Source: Pelodera strongyloides (taxonomy: Eukaryota; Nematoda; Chromadorea; Rhabditida; Rhabditidae). From it: DNA of 64,000 nucleotides. The position numbers and the translations under genes were made by a program. The stretch lies in assembly GCA_036852015.1 (NCBI GenBank), contig JAANDG010000006.1, positions 699,404 to 763,403 of the forward strand, in the 5' to 3' direction. Under the pieces are notes generated by a model. That model saw only the letters and a program-made list of their open reading frames with translations, did not search any database and was not told the DNA's origin. Below, piece by piece: positions 62,782 through 64,000 of the stretch (positions within the stretch are counted from its first letter, which is position 1; the number at the start of each line of letters is the position of its first letter).

Positions 62782-63000
62782 TTATTCCTTGTCGCCGGCA
62801 GTCTTCTTGGGCAGCAGGACAGCCTGGATGTTGGGCAGAACTCCTCCCTGGGCGATGGTGACTCCGGACAAGAGCTTGTTCAGCTCCTCGTCGTTACGGA
62901 CGTGATGCCAAGAAATCCACGGCGTGGGGTCGCTCCTCGTCACTTTACATTCAATTGTGAACTCTACCAGAGGAGGAACACGGAGCTCTTCTCCTAGTAC
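62782..63000 (-). pseudogene. Decayed histone H2A copy
   Basis: The C-terminal 38 codons are intact: [38 protein letters not shown], stop. Just upstream the alignment breaks: IPRHLQLAVRN has become ISWHHVRN. Further up only scraps of the GAPVFLAAVLEY region (GAGCTCCGTGTTCCTC) remain, with several deletions and stops. The first 50 or so codons are absent. The stem-loop is conserved, so it derives from a true replication-dependent H2A gene rather than a processed mRNA. Confidence 0.85.
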
Positions 63001-63113
63001 GGATCATTACCGTGGGACTGACTGCAAAACAAAGAAAATGAAAGGATACTAATGTTACTAATATAGTTTACCGTGATATTTAAAAGAAGACAGATTCTTG
63101 GCTTATTGGAGAA

Positions 63114-63345
63114 GACACCCTCCATACATCCCCCGTACATCCGTACATCTTTGTACACCCCCGTACATCCCGTCGGGGCGCCGTACATCCCCGTACATTT
63201 CCGTACACCCCCGTACATCCCGTCGGGAGGCCGTACATCCCCGTACATCCCGTGAGGTATACGTACAACCCTCATACATCCCGTGAGGTATACGTACACC
63301 CTCATACATCCCGTGCGGTATACGTACATCCTCGTACATCACTTT
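63114..63345. repeat. GTACATCC / GTACACCC minisatellite
   Basis: About 15 units of 10-17 bp built on CCCGTACATCC. Two longer variants (CCCGTCGGGACGCC-like and CCCGTGAGGTATAC) occur in blocks, each repeated two or three times. All long ORFs here (MYVYLTGC, PYIPSG) are repeat artefacts. Confidence 0.9.
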
Positions 63346-64000
63346 ACACATTTTTTGAACACCGTGTTTTTTAAGGATACATTTTGCACTAGAAAATTTG
63401 CAAAATATAAATATAGTGAATGGTGTGACTGAATATCTAATGAAAATTATGAAAAAAAAATTAACTGTTTCACTGAGTATACCCTATGCTCCAATTTTAT
63501 CAATGTTCCAATAAAAAAACCATGTTTATTTTCATAATCATAGACGATGAAGCTTACCTTCGATCATCACTTCACAACCCCGTTTCCATCTAACACCTGT
63601 TTTCTGCGCCAAGTATCATAGCCTGCACAGGTAAGGATACGAAGAAAATGATACCCTGGACCAATGCCAAATGGAGCACACATACGACATTTTCAAACGA
63701 AACATAGGAGCAAATTGAATGTTGGTGTTGTTAGAACACGCAATAAATTATTTGAGGTGTTTATTTTAGATTGCGCATTTGGTAATTTGTGCTAACCAGA
63801 GTTTCTCTCCATTTGGCATTGGACCAGCTTGTCACTCGGCTATTGTCCAAGATGTACCCTACCCCTGTACCCCTACCCTCTGCGTCTCTCTTTGTTCTCT
63901 CTTTGTACCCTTATATGAACAGGCGGGGTGGGTGGTGATTGGTGATATACTTGGCTGGATATTGATTCTCTATGACATCCGACGGGACACTTTGATGGTG
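63346..64000. other. Right edge, no gene recognised
   Basis: AT-rich DNA with a possible fragment of dispersed repeat S at about 63860-63925. No coding exon identified on either strand. Confidence 0.4.

Noticed and set aside
63073..63351. Several ORFs on both strands (YVYLTGC, PYIPSG repeats)
   Set aside because: The GTACATCC minisatellite is open in several frames by its unit structure.

Overview
The window is animal nuclear DNA. Genes are split into many short exons, mostly with GT..AG introns of about 50-900 nt, set in AT-rich intergenic DNA. There are no operons. The gene set (SWI/SNF d4 protein, USP7, PFK, cytosolic aconitase/IRP1, a huntingtin-like N-terminus) and a CR1/Jockey-like LINE point to an invertebrate with a fairly compact genome. 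The sequence alone does not fix the phylum. Exon models come from reading splice sites by eye. For the conserved genes every junction keeps phase, and the summed lengths match the families: USP7 1164 aa, PFK 811 aa, ACO1 889 aa.

Layout. 1-2986 (+): 3' half of a d4/DPF (BAF45) gene ending in the double PHD finger. 4763-13073 (-): complete USP7 deubiquitinase, 28 exons. 18285-24476 (+): a PWWP-domain chromatin protein, otherwise unrecognised. 29070-40786 (+): complete 6-phosphofructokinase, 21 exons. Its intron 13 carries a nearly full-length antisense LINE (34680-38780), and it has one GC-AG intron. 43393-48428 (+): complete cytosolic aconitase/IRP1, 23 exons. 48771 to at least 53404 (-): a threonine-rich mucin-like gene. 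A 705-bp foldback transposon sits in its last intron, and a 34-bp duplicated splice-donor segment brackets about 760 bp of other DNA. 56148-56850 (+): four exons that look like the start of huntingtin, without polyQ. 57-64 kb: a repeat-rich accessory zone with duplicated blocks, GCGGGAAA-rich repeats, a 39-bp array in two higher-order copies, a second LINE copy, (ATT)n tracts, a decayed histone H2A copy with an intact 3' stem-loop, and a GTACATCC array.

The genes do not form one pathway. Three are nuclear regulators (d4, USP7, PWWP), two are central-carbon enzymes (PFK, aconitase), one is probably secreted or at the cell surface (mucin-like), and one is a large scaffold (huntingtin-like). The most notable content is in the mobile and repetitive structures, several of which have reshaped introns of working genes.
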